A DNA stretch of 45,139 nucleotides from Chara braunii (GCA_003427395.1 BFEA01000140.1:1711122-1756260); one strand, 5' to 3'; shown: positions 10,320 to 21,230, counted from the stretch's first letter. Translations and numbers: made by a program. The notes: generated by a model from the sequence alone, not told the origin.

Positions 10320-10460
10320 TACTGCACGTATCTGGCCTTCGGGCACACATATCTCGCTATACAGTTACACAGAGCACACATAGCCTTCGGGCACACACAA
10401 AAACATGGCCCTATGGCCCCATACAAAACATACATAGCCTCTGGCCACACACATATACAC
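10320..10460. repeat. Imperfect tandem repeat with CA-rich units
   Basis: Three imperfect units contain (A/T)GGCCTTCGGGCACACA, TAGCCTTCGGGCACACA and TAGCCTCTGGCCACACA, spaced about 50-60 bases. The rest of 10246-10990 shows no recognisable gene. Confidence 0.5.
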
Positions 10461-11001
10461 ACAACTACGATACTGGGCTGGGGGGGTCTATCAGGTATAT
10501 GACGGGGTCTACACATGCATGGCTTAGCTCTAGGGTAGGGTAGGGATATAAATCGCTCCGGCTAGTCTGAGTTCCGCCTAGCCTTGGGTAAGCTAGGGGA
10601 AGGATGGTAGGATGTGTCCGCGAGCTCTGGCCTGCCTTGCTCAGGTAATCCTGCTGGGTGGACTCTCTGAATTGGGCCTGTAGAAGATTGCATGAGCCTG
10701 GCGTCCGAAGTTCCCGTACGGCAAGGTTTGTCCGCTTCCGCATCCATTAGGGCTGGGAGGTTGGCCCAGCCCTGGTGCTTGTCACTGCTGTCTGGTCCAA
10801 GTTGCCCTCAATACTGGTAGGGTGATGGTCCTGAGTGCTGGTCACACTGAGGAAGGATAGTAGGGACAGGGGGTGCCCTGGGAGTATTAACGTGGGGATG
10901 GGTAGGGTAGGTGGCTTATCCTGTCAGGACAACCATTGGCTGCCGCTACCAGCAATCACCGCGGGTCTGGTCCTTGGCCTCTACAACACCCTGGGCTTTG
11001 C

Positions 11002-11027
11002 AAAAAAAAAAAAAAAAAAAAAAAAAG
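11002..11027. repeat. Poly(A) tract
   Basis: Run of A at 11002-11027. Further pure T or A tracts lie at about 11545-11566, 11771-11801 and 12006-12033. Apart from the hammerhead-like motif and a hairpin-element fragment, 11030-12230 holds nothing I can name. Confidence 0.7.
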
Positions 11028-11190
11028 GGAGATAGGAGTGCATGCCTACATCATCACTCCTATCTGTCCCAAGGTGCTTTTTTTTCTTTTTTTTCTTTTC
11101 TTTTATAAAGAGTCTTAGTGCATAGTCACAACCGAGAAGAAAACCATGATCTATAAAAGGAAGGATCGACAAGCACGTTGCAGCTACTTG

Positions 11191-11245
11191 TGTCCCTGAC
11201 ACGTTTCGCCAGGTGCCGGTTTCCTGGCTCATCAGGGGGGAGGTT
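11191..11245 (-). ncRNA. Hammerhead ribozyme-like motif
   Basis: On the minus strand, CTGATGA (11235-11229) is followed by stem II GCCAGG/CCTGGC (11228-11223 and 11213-11208) with a 9-base loop, then GAAA (11207-11204) and CGTGTC ending at 11198. This is the conserved hammerhead core CUGAUGA - stem II - GAAA followed by a GUC cleavage triplet. The self-complementary ACGUGU after GAA leaves only a tiny stem III, as known for minimal hammerheads of Penelope-like elements, which can act as dimers. Stem I is weak: three G-C pairs with an A.C mismatch next to the cleavage site. The host element is not identified. Confidence 0.6.
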
Positions 11246-11274
11246 CACTCTGCTTGAGAGCTTCTTCCGGGCAT

Positions 11275-11311
11275 CATCTGCTGGAAATCGGGTCCAATGT
11301 CGAATGTCCCG
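11275..11311 (-). mobile_element. Hairpin short element fragment
   Basis: Reverse-strand GGACCCGATTTCCAGCAGATGATG matches hairpin 1 and the start of hairpin 2. It lies 40 bases from the hammerhead-like motif. Confidence 0.45.
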
Positions 11312-12234
11312 TTCACACAGCCTTCGGAAAAAAAGGAAAGAAGAAAAAGGGGAAAAAATGAACGAAGGAAATCAGGCCCAACCACCCAGAAATAGCAGAA
11401 GATCAGCTATCAGTATGTATCTTGCCATACACATTCATACCAAATTCAATAAATGATAGTCATTAAATCTATACTCTTCATATCTCTACAACATCCCAAA
11501 ACCAGTGCAACATTTGGGGTAAAGACCTATTCTCTGTTCTCTCTTTTTTTTTTTTTTTTTTTTTTTGAGAAAGCTTCATATTCTCTGTTATAGCAAAGCC
11601 TAATACATCTTTCAGTGTTGTGGCCATGGGGCAGGGTCTGGCCAGGGGTGAAAGCTAGGAAAGAAAGAAACATGTCGATTCAACGCGTATCATCACATCT
11701 AGATGAATCGGGTCTGGCAAGGATTGGTAAAGGGAGTGAGCTGTGGTGAGGTATTCGTTACTTCTTTCACTTTTTTTTTTTTTTTTTTTCTTTTTTTTTT
11801 TGTTAAGACGCTCTGATCTTATTTGGTACTTCTTTTGCATTCTTCACTGGTTCATCAGCTTTTTCAAAAAGCAAAATTCAGTAGCTCTCAGCCGAAGCTG
11901 GGCAATGGCCCCGGTACCTCTGGGGGGGAAAAAAAAAGCATCTCTGGAGATGGTGGCTCCGTAGTTGTACGTCTTGCTGCAGTAAGGCTGGTAGAATGAT
12001 GGGGGAAAAAAAAAAAAAAAAAAAAAAAAAAAAGAATGATGGGGAATGATGGGGATACTAACCAGTCTAAGGATTTACAATTTCACACTGTACACAAATC
12101 CTGTTGAAAGCAAGGGAAATTTGGCCACCGACGGGTAAATCCTCCAGGATCATCGAGCCAAGTACGGCTTATTCATATCTTGTCCTTGGGTTTGATTGGT
12201 GGCGTGCTGTGACTAGGCAAAAAAAACACTTACA

Positions 12235-12299
12235 TGGGATGCTGGCTGGACCTTCTTTCTGGCAGGTGACACCTTCCCACCAATAAGATTGGGGCTCTT
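12235..12299 (+). mobile_element. Hairpin short element (copy 6)
   Basis: TGGGATGCTGGCTGGACC, TTCTGGCAGGTGACACC and CCCACCAATAAGATTGGGGCTC follow the family order with small insertions. Confidence 0.55.
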
Positions 12300-12361
12300 T
12301 TATCAAAAACGGTAGGCCAACTGTGGATGGTACCCTGCATTGTGTCTTTATTGCGTGCGGA

Positions 12362-12456
12362 TTTTTTTATTTTTTTTTATTTTTTCTTTTTTTTTTTGCT
12401 TAAAGGCTCCATCTATTGGTGGGGAGCTGCACCTGCTGGAAATCGGGTCCAGCGTC
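12362..12456 (-). mobile_element. Hairpin short element (copy 7)
   Basis: A T-rich tract (12362-12398; the A tail on the minus strand) leads into GGCTCCATCTATTGGTGGGG and CTGGAAATCGGGTCCAGCGTCCC. This is the reverse complement of hairpins 2 and 1 with the family head. Confidence 0.7.
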
Positions 12457-12497
12457 CCTGCACAGAAATTGACATGCTTATCAAGGTGTGAGATTTG

Positions 12498-12691
12498 TTA
12501 AACCACCAGTACTTGGCCCAGCTATCGGCCGCGGCGCTTCCCCGTTAACGCGCCACGGGGTACCGGACCACAATGGCTGGAAGCGCCAGCCAAAAAAAAT
12601 TGAAACCGTACCCCGGCGCTTCGGCAAAAATTGGTGCGCAGGGGGATTCCAGACTCGGCATCGATAGCTGGGCCAAGTACTGGTGGTTTAA
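12498..12691. mobile_element. MITE with 26-bp perfect TIRs and TTAA flanks
   Basis: The 186-bp element (12502-12687) begins ACCACCAGTACTTGGCCC and ends with the exact inverse; the 26-bp arms are 12502-12527 and 12662-12687. TTAA flanks both sides (12498-12501, 12688-12691), the target duplication of piggyBac-type elements. LINE sequence to the right (RT N-terminal) can be joined across the element to bases on its left if one TTAA is removed, giving VNLCSSHQ in place of the interrupted frame. It has no coding capacity. The same end motif recurs elsewhere (8363, 9165, 18350, 23738, 37811). Confidence 0.75.
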
Positions 12692-13050
12692 CCTTTGCTC
12701 GTCCCATCAGAAGGAACGGCCAGAAACAACCAGGGATAAGAAAATTGAAGAATGCCTACAACCACTGAACAAAAAAGTCTCACCCCAACAGCAGGCCCAA
12801 CTGGACCCCCCTTTGAGCAAGGAAAAAGTCTGGGCAGCATTCCTGCAGATGGAGGAGGAGAAAACTCCGGGCATTGACAGCTTCCCCGAGCAATTCTGGG
12901 ACAGCTCCTGGCCCTTCATAGCCCAGGATCCGATGGACTATTATGGGGAGGGATGGGCTGAGGGCAGAAAGGGGGAAATGGTGGGACAAGGGATACTCTC
13001 CCTGCTCCATTAAGAAGGGGACAAGCTGAATGGAAGGAACTAGCCTTTCA
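12692..13050 (+). pseudogene. LINE RT N-terminal fragment
   Basis: The translation ends PLSKEKVWAAFLQMEEEKTPGIDSFPEQFW, then GEMVGQGILSLLH. This is the start of RT as in the other copies (LTKQEIWTALMQMEEDKTPG...). A poly(A) run follows at 13050-13077, although the rest of RT is missing, so the fragment is internally deleted or a misassembly. LINE similarity may resume left of the MITE, from about 12457. Confidence 0.75.
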
Positions 13051-13104
13051 AAAAAAAAAAAAAAAAAAAAAAAAAAGGGGATCTGACAATGTATGGCATG
13101 AAAC

Positions 13105-13142
13105 CTGTCTCTTATACACATCTAGATGTGTATAAGAGACAG
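13105..13142. other. Residual sequencing adapter (Nextera mosaic-end junction)
   Basis: CTGTCTCTTATACACATCT (13105-13123) is followed directly by its exact reverse complement (13124-13142). This is the 19-bp Tn5 mosaic end in back-to-back form, as left at the circularisation junction of Nextera mate-pair libraries. It is an artefact, not biology, and lies 36 bases before the assembly gap. Confidence 0.97.
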
Positions 13143-13178
13143 TCTTCACCCTCATCTGAGTGGCGCCATATTTTCCCA

Positions 13179-14172
13179 NNNNNNNNNNNNNNNNNNNNNN
13201 NNNNNNNNNNNNNNNNNNNNNNNNNNNNNNNNNNNNNNNNNNNNNNNNNNNNNNNNNNNNNNNNNNNNNNNNNNNNNNNNNNNNNNNNNNNNNNNNNNNN
13301 NNNNNNNNNNNNNNNNNNNNNNNNNNNNNNNNNNNNNNNNNNNNNNNNNNNNNNNNNNNNNNNNNNNNNNNNNNNNNNNNNNNNNNNNNNNNNNNNNNNN
13401 NNNNNNNNNNNNNNNNNNNNNNNNNNNNNNNNNNNNNNNNNNNNNNNNNNNNNNNNNNNNNNNNNNNNNNNNNNNNNNNNNNNNNNNNNNNNNNNNNNNN
13501 NNNNNNNNNNNNNNNNNNNNNNNNNNNNNNNNNNNNNNNNNNNNNNNNNNNNNNNNNNNNNNNNNNNNNNNNNNNNNNNNNNNNNNNNNNNNNNNNNNNN
13601 NNNNNNNNNNNNNNNNNNNNNNNNNNNNNNNNNNNNNNNNNNNNNNNNNNNNNNNNNNNNNNNNNNNNNNNNNNNNNNNNNNNNNNNNNNNNNNNNNNNN
13701 NNNNNNNNNNNNNNNNNNNNNNNNNNNNNNNNNNNNNNNNNNNNNNNNNNNNNNNNNNNNNNNNNNNNNNNNNNNNNNNNNNNNNNNNNNNNNNNNNNNN
13801 NNNNNNNNNNNNNNNNNNNNNNNNNNNNNNNNNNNNNNNNNNNNNNNNNNNNNNNNNNNNNNNNNNNNNNNNNNNNNNNNNNNNNNNNNNNNNNNNNNNN
13901 NNNNNNNNNNNNNNNNNNNNNNNNNNNNNNNNNNNNNNNNNNNNNNNNNNNNNNNNNNNNNNNNNNNNNNNNNNNNNNNNNNNNNNNNNNNNNNNNNNNN
14001 NNNNNNNNNNNNNNNNNNNNNNNNNNNNNNNNNNNNNNNNNNNNNNNNNNNNNNNNNNNNNNNNNNNNNNNNNNNNNNNNNNNNNNNNNNNNNNNNNNNN
14101 NNNNNNNNNNNNNNNNNNNNNNNNNNNNNNNNNNNNNNNNNNNNNNNNNNNNNNNNNNNNNNNNNNNNNNNN
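13179..14172. other. Assembly gap (994 N)
   Basis: Run of N. Any reading frame across it is meaningless. The right edge starts inside a reverse-strand hairpin short element (CGGGTCCAGCGTCCCATGTA, 14173-14192). 14193-14467 shows no gene. Confidence 0.99.
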
Positions 14173-14467
14173 CGGGTCCAGCGTCCCATGTACAAGATCT
14201 GATCAGGAGAATTTCCAGAGGGGGGGGACCTTGCCAGCATTGATTGCCCTGAGGTTCAGGGGATTGACTGAGCATGGTTGCTGAACAACTGAGACAAGCT
14301 GAGATTACACCTGCCCCGAGTTGGGGCCTCGTCACCCTTGTTGGGCGCCAGATGTTCACACCACTTCCTAGCTCCCTTCTATGTCTGAACTGTTAGCTCA
14401 GGCAGCTGACCTGTATATGGAATTTTAAAGGAATTTTAAAGACTGCCCTGTTGCCCCCAAGATCAGC

Positions 14468-15026
14468 CATCCCTGCCATCCATGCCATCCATGCCATACC
14501 ACTGCATTCCAACTAGGCAATTGGGAGGGAGGGGGAAGAAGTCGGGAAAGCTGTCTGGAGATTTCAGTGGTATTGCTGGATCAATGTCGGTCCAATTATG
14601 AAATGTCAGCCGGTAGTCCTTTACTATTTCTGTCCTCCCATGGTCCTCCCCGGCGTCCCGTTGTGTCCCTTTCCATTCCACCTTCCCTATCTTCCCACCG
14701 GTGACCCCCCCCAGCCAGCTTAGGGAAAATTCTTGAATTCTTTGTTCAATGTCTTTTTTTCTGTCGAGGGAACGAATGCGTGCTCTGACCTCCTCCCATT
14801 TTGCCGTTATCTCAATTTGGATCTGCAGTTGCACGCTTTCCGTAAATTCGGGTCCTTCTAATCTCGCTCCTTCCAACTCGTATGTGCAGCGTCTTCTCCA
14901 CAGTGCCCAGAACACCGCCCTTCTTCCCAGTTTGAACAGATTGATTGTAAATTCATCGGGGGGATCTGTCTGGTCCCCTGGCCATGCTTCACATAGTAGG
15001 GCCCGCCAGTCCCAGGGCCACGCTGT
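14468..15026 (-). pseudogene. LINE D C-terminal domain
   Basis: This continues, in the same frame, the large RT frame ending at the TAA at 15027-15029. The first residues read TAWPWDWRALL, then LGRRAVFWALWRRRC and ELEGARLEGPEF. A coiled, charged stretch follows, then WLGG...GGKIGKVEWKG, and near the end DPAIPLKSPDSFPDFFPLPP. All other LINE 3' ends in this window share this pattern, so it is a true part of the LINE protein. Its role is unknown to me; the Trp/Arg-rich helices suggest nucleic-acid or structural contacts, which is inference. Confidence 0.8.
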
Positions 15027-17490
15027 TTATGTTTCTAGTTGGTCCCAGATTCTGTCCCACCATCTCCATAACCAGAGTGCGCCCGGGCATTGTAAGAATC
15101 TGTGTTCGATTGTCTCTGGGCGTTTTCTGGATGGGAATGCGTTTGTGCACAACTTACACCAGGGAAGGGCCTGTCCTTTTTGTTCTAGAGACGTTCTGTC
15201 TATCAACCAGTTATTGGTTGGTAGGCAGCGATGCTCTATCTGCCATTGAAGCGAGGCAAACTTGGCAGGTCTCGATTTTGCCATGCCAAACCACTTGATC
15301 GGCCTAAGCGCCTCTTGGCTAACATTCAGATGTTTTTGCCACCGCTCCTCTATCTGGTCCCTAAGATTGATCCTTGGTCTCAAAAGTCTGTAGGTGGATT
15401 TGGCTGTAAGGCTGTACAAAGATTTGGTGTGGCTCCTGCCTTTCCTTATTCGGGTCGTCCATTTCCATTCCACCGGATCCAGGGCCAGATGATGGATTGG
15501 CGTGGAGAGGTGGAAGGCGATCCATTGCTCCCTCTCTTGGAATACTCTGATTCTAAAGATTTCCTCTTTCTGGCAAACCATCGTTTCTTCCGGGATGCGT
15601 TTGTCCATAATATTGCCCCTTCCTATTCGAAAGAGACTCACTGTCACCGATCCGTCGGGGCTAACCGACTCCACTCTCCCCACCCTCCCTTGTTGCTCTC
15701 TGAAGGCCACCCAACCTGATTCTTGCATATAGGGGCCTTTGCGCAGGATCCTCCACCAATCTAGCGGGATTTTATCCACGATCTCCTCCAGGGCTTCTTG
15801 GGGCCGGTGGCAGTACCTCAGTCTCTCCTTCAGCTGGTCTGGGCTTATCCAATCCTTTTTGGTTGCATCCCATATGTCCTTGATCCGTGTTATTCCTTTC
15901 GCGACCCAGCCCCTCCAGGGGGCAACCATGCAGTGTAGGGTCTGGCTCCTAGAGTCCACCACCCATCTGTTCCCAAATAAGGGTTGTCTTGCTACTTCCT
16001 CCCATCTGTCCGGTGGGGATTTGTCTGGCAGTGGGAGGCTTCTCCATGTTTTGAGGAGATTGGGCCAGAATGGGTCATTTCTCAGGTCAGACCTCGCTGC
16101 TTGTCTTGGGGAGTCAGGGCAAAGGTCCGGTGGCTGTGCTTTTGCTCTTGGGATAGACCATCCTCTATTTTCCAGCCACATCAGCGGGTCCTTACCGTCA
16201 GTAGTTTGCGGGGCGAGGCGGGCTATTTGCTCCAGGGTCAGTCCTCTCCATGGGGATTCAGGGCTGAAAAGCAGGCGTTTGAGCCATTGGATTGTTAGAG
16301 CTTTGGTTTGGAGCAGGGGGTCCAGAATGCCAAGGCCGCCACTCGTTCTGGGTTGAGTGATAGATCTCCATGCCACTCGGTTGATCACGTGCTGTTTTTC
16401 GTGGTCGCCCCTCCACGGGAAGGCAGTTATCTGTCGTTCCAGGGGTCGCAGGTCTTTCTTTTCTAGTGCCCAGATTGCTGATTTATACCAAAGCGTGGCC
16501 AGCACCACATTGTTAATTATCAAGGAGCGGCCAAAGAAGGACGTATGCTTATCCTTCCATAACATCATTTTTGCCAAGGGTGGGCCCGTAATCCATTCGT
16601 TGTTAATAGGTGGCCTGCCTTCTGCTGTTATTGAGATTCCTAGCACTCTGATGGGTGCTTCCTTAGGGAGCCAGTTAAGTTTGGGTTGTTCGGGAGGTCT
16701 CACCCCTTGGTGGTGTATCCACCATCCTTGGGTTTTATTTCCCCAGTTGATCTTCATGTTCGAGTATTTCGAAAAGCGGTCCATCATGTTTTTAACTCCT
16801 TCCATTGATTCTCTTGATGTGTCGACCATTAGGGTTAAATCGTCTGCGAATAGCGAGCACACTGGAATCGCTTCTCGGGGAATTGCAGTCACCTGGATTC
16901 TTTTAATATCCTTGTGCACCCTCAGGTTGGCCGCTAATGCTTCCATGATCATAACGAAGAGATAGGGGGCTATTGGGTCCCCCTACCTAACGGATCGTTG
17001 GAGGTGTATGGGTGGGGCCAAGTTGCCATTTACCATGACCCTGGTAGTCGCATTGGCATGAAGAATCTTTGTCCATCGCCTGAAGCAAGGTCCAAAGTTA
17101 AGTTTTTCCAGACACTTGTCTAAGAAATGTCAGTCCACGTGATCAGAGGCTTTTTCGAAGTCGATGAAGATGATCGCTGCGTTACTCTTGGACTGCCTGG
17201 TCAATTTAATCATCTCGTTGACCAAGAGAATATTGTCCTGGATGTTCCAGTCTTGGATGAAGCCAGTTTGGTCAGGGTGGATAATGTCAGCCATTACTGG
17301 CGTCAGTCGATTGGTGAGAGCCTTGGCCATCATTTTATAGACGACTGTTAGAAGGGTGATCGCTCTATAGTTGCGGATATTGGTTTTTTCCCCTTTTTTG
17401 TAAAGCAGTGTCAGCACCCCTTGCCCTACCAATTCGCTTGTGTGTCCTGTGTTCCACACCGTATTACAGTAATCCATTAGGTCCAGCCTC
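15027..17490 (-). pseudogene. LINE D reverse transcriptase and zinc domain, nearly intact
   Basis: A single minus-strand frame from about 17477 encodes YRAITLLTVVYKM, TGFIQDWNIQDN and FIDFEKASDHVD (motif A region). It continues with a QGDPIAPYLF-type motif whose Q is TAG, the catalytic LFADDLTLMVD, the thumb region and VKSTYRLLRP. It ends in a zinc domain: CLPTNNWLIDRTSLEQKG, then CKLC...EHRFLQCPGALWLWRWWDRIW. The last matches zf-RVT, common in plant L1-type LINEs. Stops lie at 17130-17132 (TGA after DHVD), 16983-16985 (TAG) and 15027-15029 (TAA), with no frameshift. The 5' end is truncated near 17490 against a hairpin element. This is the best reference copy in the window. Confidence 0.9.
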
Positions 17491-17508
17491 CCTTACATAA
17501 TTACAAGA

Positions 17509-17580
17509 TTTTTTTTTTTTTAATGCTCCAATCCATTCGTGGGGAGCCACGCGTGCTGGGAACCGGGCTCAGCGTCCCAT
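17509..17580 (-). mobile_element. Hairpin short element (copy 8)
   Basis: A T run (17509-17521) leads into AATGCTCCAATCCATTCGTG, GGAGCCACG and GGGAACCGGGCTCAGCGTCCCA. This is the reverse complement of hairpins 2 and 1. It abuts the truncated 5' end of LINE D. Confidence 0.65.
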
Positions 17581-17702
17581 TTAAAACATGAAACATATTG
17601 AGAATAAAACATCATGAGTTTGAATGTAGAAGCTTGCCTCTTCAGCCCATTCTGTGCTGCCAGATAAACTGTGCCAGCCTAGCAGTTATACGGTGTGTAC
17701 CA

Positions 17703-17937
17703 TGCCGCAATCCAAATCTGAAAATCTAAAATTACATTCTCCCCCTACCAAACCATTCCAGATCATCCAGAGCTACCTCAGAGGGAGGGACGTGATCAGA
17801 AAATAATTTTGTGAATCAAGCAGCAATTCCAAATCTGAAATTTAACATTACCCTTCCCGTCTACCAAACCAGTCCATATCTACTAGAGCTAGCTCAAAGG
17901 GAGGAAAGGGATCAGGAAATAATTCTGGGGATCTCAA
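17703..17937. repeat. Tandem duplication, about 117-bp unit
   Basis: 17703-17816 and 17820-17937 share CAAATCTGAAA, CTACCAAACCA(T/G)TCCA, AGAGCTA, GATCAG(A/G)AAATAATT in the same order. A third, very diverged unit may follow to about 18040. The rest of 17580-18550 shows no gene; a TTAAACCACCAGTGCC MITE-end motif lies at 18349. Confidence 0.65.
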
Positions 17938-18570
17938 TGAAGCTCCTCGGTAGATCTTGAACCATTATTTTGAAAGAAAATGTGATAGTCCCTCCTGAAG
18001 GAGCCATCCTCCCCTTCCCCTTCCGGTCAAACCACATCTCACAGTCACGGTACAGATGTAACTAATACTCTTCCTGGTATTAACTCTGCTTTTCTACATG
18101 CATCCCCTCTGATGGCTGGAGGGAGACAACAAAGTTATGTTTGCAGGGTGCCATGTATAAGCCTTAGGAGTAGTGGTAGGTAGGTAGTGAAGGTGAATTG
18201 AAAGAATTTGAAAGATGATGAAACATTTGAGAAAAGAATATAGCTGTATTATAGCATAGTTTTTAGAAGAAGAAGGAAAAGAAACTAAACCCTTCCCTGT
18301 TTCATTGGCCCCTGATGAGAACAGCTGACCACACCTCATACCTATTAAACCACCAGTGCCTACCGGTTGTTCAGGCCCGGACCTAAATCTGAACAACCCG
18401 GACGTCAGCCTACCGGTATCCCGAAGCTTGCCAAGCCTCAATCTACCATTAGGTGCACATAAAAAAACCAAAAAAAAGAGAAAAGACAAAATAAACAACA
18501 TTCTTCTATTAAAGAAAAAAGTTAAAACAAAGAAAACCGAAGTACCCTGTTTCTCCCAGTGAGCCAGTGG

Positions 18571-18573
<3 letters not shown>

Positions 18574-18631
<58 letters not shown>
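18574..18631. repeat. (GA)n microsatellite
   Basis: Almost pure GA dinucleotide repeat. Confidence 0.95.
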
Positions 18632-18634
<3 letters not shown>

Positions 18635-18950
18635 CAGCGGCCTGTGTGACGTGCTCCGCGCAGCCCGCCGAGACTGTGAGCGTTTGTCGGCTACTCTCGA
18701 CATGCACAAAAGACAAATCATGTTTGTTTATCTTTCCATGTTCTAGTGGAAGATTCACTCTCGTTTTGCATATTTCGAGGGTAGTGCAGTGACTCTCTCC
18801 CTCTCCCTCTCCCTCTGTGTGTGTGTGTGTGTGCACATCCCCCGTCCCCCCCCCCAAAGCGCGCATTTGGAATTCCATAAATGAGAATAAATCATTTCCC
18901 ATTGTCGGGGAAGATTCATTCTCTTTTCGAACAAACTGACCCCCCCACGG

Positions 18951-19043
<93 letters not shown>

Positions 19044-19044
19044 N

Positions 19045-19133
<89 letters not shown>

Positions 19134-19524
19134 AAAAAAGGGTCTTGCTCCACTACTCTCGAAATGTGCGAAACGAGAGCATCAATAGTGAATATTCCGC
19201 TAGAATATGAAAAGATACACCGCCATGATATGTCTTTTGTGCATGTCGAGAGTAGCGGATAGACGCCCGCAGTCTCGGCGGGTTGCGCGAAGCACCCCGC
19301 ACAAGCCACTGGGACTCTCTCCCCCTCCCTCCCGAGAGAGAGAGAGAGAGAGGGTTTTGCTCCACTACTCTCGAAATGTGCGAAACGAGAGCATCATGAG
19401 TGAATATTCCGTTGGAACATGAAAAGATACACCGCCATGATATGTCTTTTGTTCATGTCGAGAGTAGCGGATAGACGCCCGCAGTCTCGGCGGGCTGCGC
19501 GGAGCACCCCGCACAAGCCACTGA

Positions 19525-19530
<6 letters not shown>
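18632..19530. repeat. Inverted and direct satellite units with GA/GT microsatellites
   Basis: A unit of about 165 bp contains CTACTCTCGACATGCACAAAAG, a CCGCCGAGACTG segment and TTCACTCTCGTTTTGCA. It occurs inverted at 18632-18795, partially at about 18870-18945, and in the opposite orientation at about 19143-19320 and 19353-19530. Units are bordered by GA/CT repeats (18980-19128, 19335-19352, 19527-19569) and GT repeats (18818-18833, 18953-18980, 19045-19064). There is a single N at 19044. Reading frames here are artefacts of the repeats. Confidence 0.8.
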
Positions 19531-19575
<45 letters not shown>

Positions 19576-19723
19576 GCACGGAGAGATTCGGGGTTTCTCA
19601 AGTTTGTTTTCTTCAACGTTTTTGAAGGTTTTTTTTTTTTTTTTTTTTTTTTTAAACCACTGCCATGTGGGGAAACAGCGGGCCTCGGGTGGGCCTCCGA
19701 CCTTTTCGGAGGCCAAAATGAAA

Positions 19724-21230
19724 CGACGGTCGCTGATCAGATTTATCAATGGCAGCCGTCTCCAGGAAATTGAAACCGAGATAGTAGAACATGAGCAACT
19801 CGTCGTCTTGGCCAATGAGCTTCAAGAAATTGAAAACCAGCTCTTGAAATACATGGAGTATCGTTGGCAAGGAATAAGAATAAGGAAAAAAATTGAAAAA
19901 CATCAAATGGAAGGAACTATGGACGTCAGGTTTTTTGCAATGGCCAAAGCCAAATCAAGAAGAACCACAATAGAAGCACTGGTTAACCCCCTGAATTCGG
20001 ATGAATCCTTAGCGACCTCAATAATAGCTTGCACTAAGCTAGCTAGAGATTTCTTTAAGAATCTATTCACACCTCAAAATAGCGACATCCCCAAAAGTCA
20101 ACACAAAGAAGAGATTGATAATTTCCTATTGCCAATGACTAAGAAAATCTAAAAAAAACAAAGAGAAGAAATGGAGAAACCCATAACCAAAGATGAAGTA
20201 TGGAAAACGCTGATCTTAATGGAAGAAGAAAAAACACCAGGGATTGATGGGTTACCTAAAGAATTCTGGAAAAGTATGTGGGATACTCTTTCGCAGGACT
20301 TAATGGAGTTCTATGATTCAGTATGGACTACAGGGGAGATGGGGGAGATAGTGAATGAAGGCGTCCTTACCCTCATTTACAAAAAAGGAGAAAAATCAAA
20401 TATAAAAAATTATCGACCCATAACCCTGTTGACTGTGGTTTACAAGTTAGTGGTCAAAGTCTTAGCAGACCGTCTAACTAAGGTTATCTCTGATATTATT
20501 CATCCTGCACAAACAGGATTTATTACAGGAAGGAGCATTCAAGATAATATCCTCTTGGTTAATGAGTTGATTAAAATATCTAGGCAATTTAAACATAATG
20601 CGGCTTTTATTTTTATTGATTTTGAAAAAGCATATGACCATGTGGATTGGACATTTATGGATAAATGTCTTGAAAAAATGAACTTCGGTCCAGACTTCAG
20701 AAGATGGGTGGAAATAATGCATCAGATAGCCATACTAGGAAAATGATTAATGGAAATATAGCTCCCCCATTCTGCCTTAAGAGATCAGTGAGGCAAGGGG
20801 ACCCTATTGCCCCCTTCCTTTTTGTGATAATCATGGAAACCCTTGCTGCTAACCTACGAAAGAACAAGGACATCAAGAAAATCCAAGTAACTTGCATATC
20901 AGAAGAGGCGATCCCTGTCTCCTCCCTCTTTGCTGATGACTTATCTATCATGGTTGAAGCATCTCATGAGAATCTGGAAGCCCTAAGAAGCTTGATGAAT
21001 CGATTTTGTAGACTTTCGGATATGAGGATTAATTGGGGTAACAAAACCTTAGGTTGGTGGAACCATCATCAAGGAGTCAGACCCCCAGAAGTCCCAAAAA
21101 TCTCATGGCTAGCTAAAGAGACACCTGTAAGAGTTTTTGGAATTAATATGTCAGCAGAAGGAAAACCTGCAGCAAATAATGAATGGATCTTACACAATGC
21201 TTGTTCCAAATTAAATTCATGAAAAAATAA
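19724..21230 (+). pseudogene. LINE E reverse transcriptase, 5' part
   Basis: The frame starts in the endonuclease-RT linker (ETEIVEHEQLVVLANEL...AKSRRTTIEALVNP). After a TAA at 20150 it continues in frame with MEEEKTPGIDGLPKEFW, YRPITLLTVVYKL, TGFITGRSIQDN and FIDFEKAYDHVDW (about 20608-20650). A frameshift near 20710-20740 leads to a second frame with SVRQGDPIAPFLF and the intact catalytic LFADDLSIMVE (about 20929). It ends at a stop near 21220. This is the cleanest RT core on the plus strand, broken by one frameshift and scattered stops. The endonuclease is missing. Confidence 0.88.

Noticed and set aside
10546-10556. TATA-box-like GATATAAAT
   Set aside because: No gene follows in a readable frame; a single TATA-like word is not evidence of a promoter.
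13089-14359. Long ORFs across the N gap
   Set aside because: They consist of unknown bases flanked by adapter sequence.
18522-19616. ORFs rich in RE or SL repeats
   Set aside because: Translations of GA/CT microsatellites.
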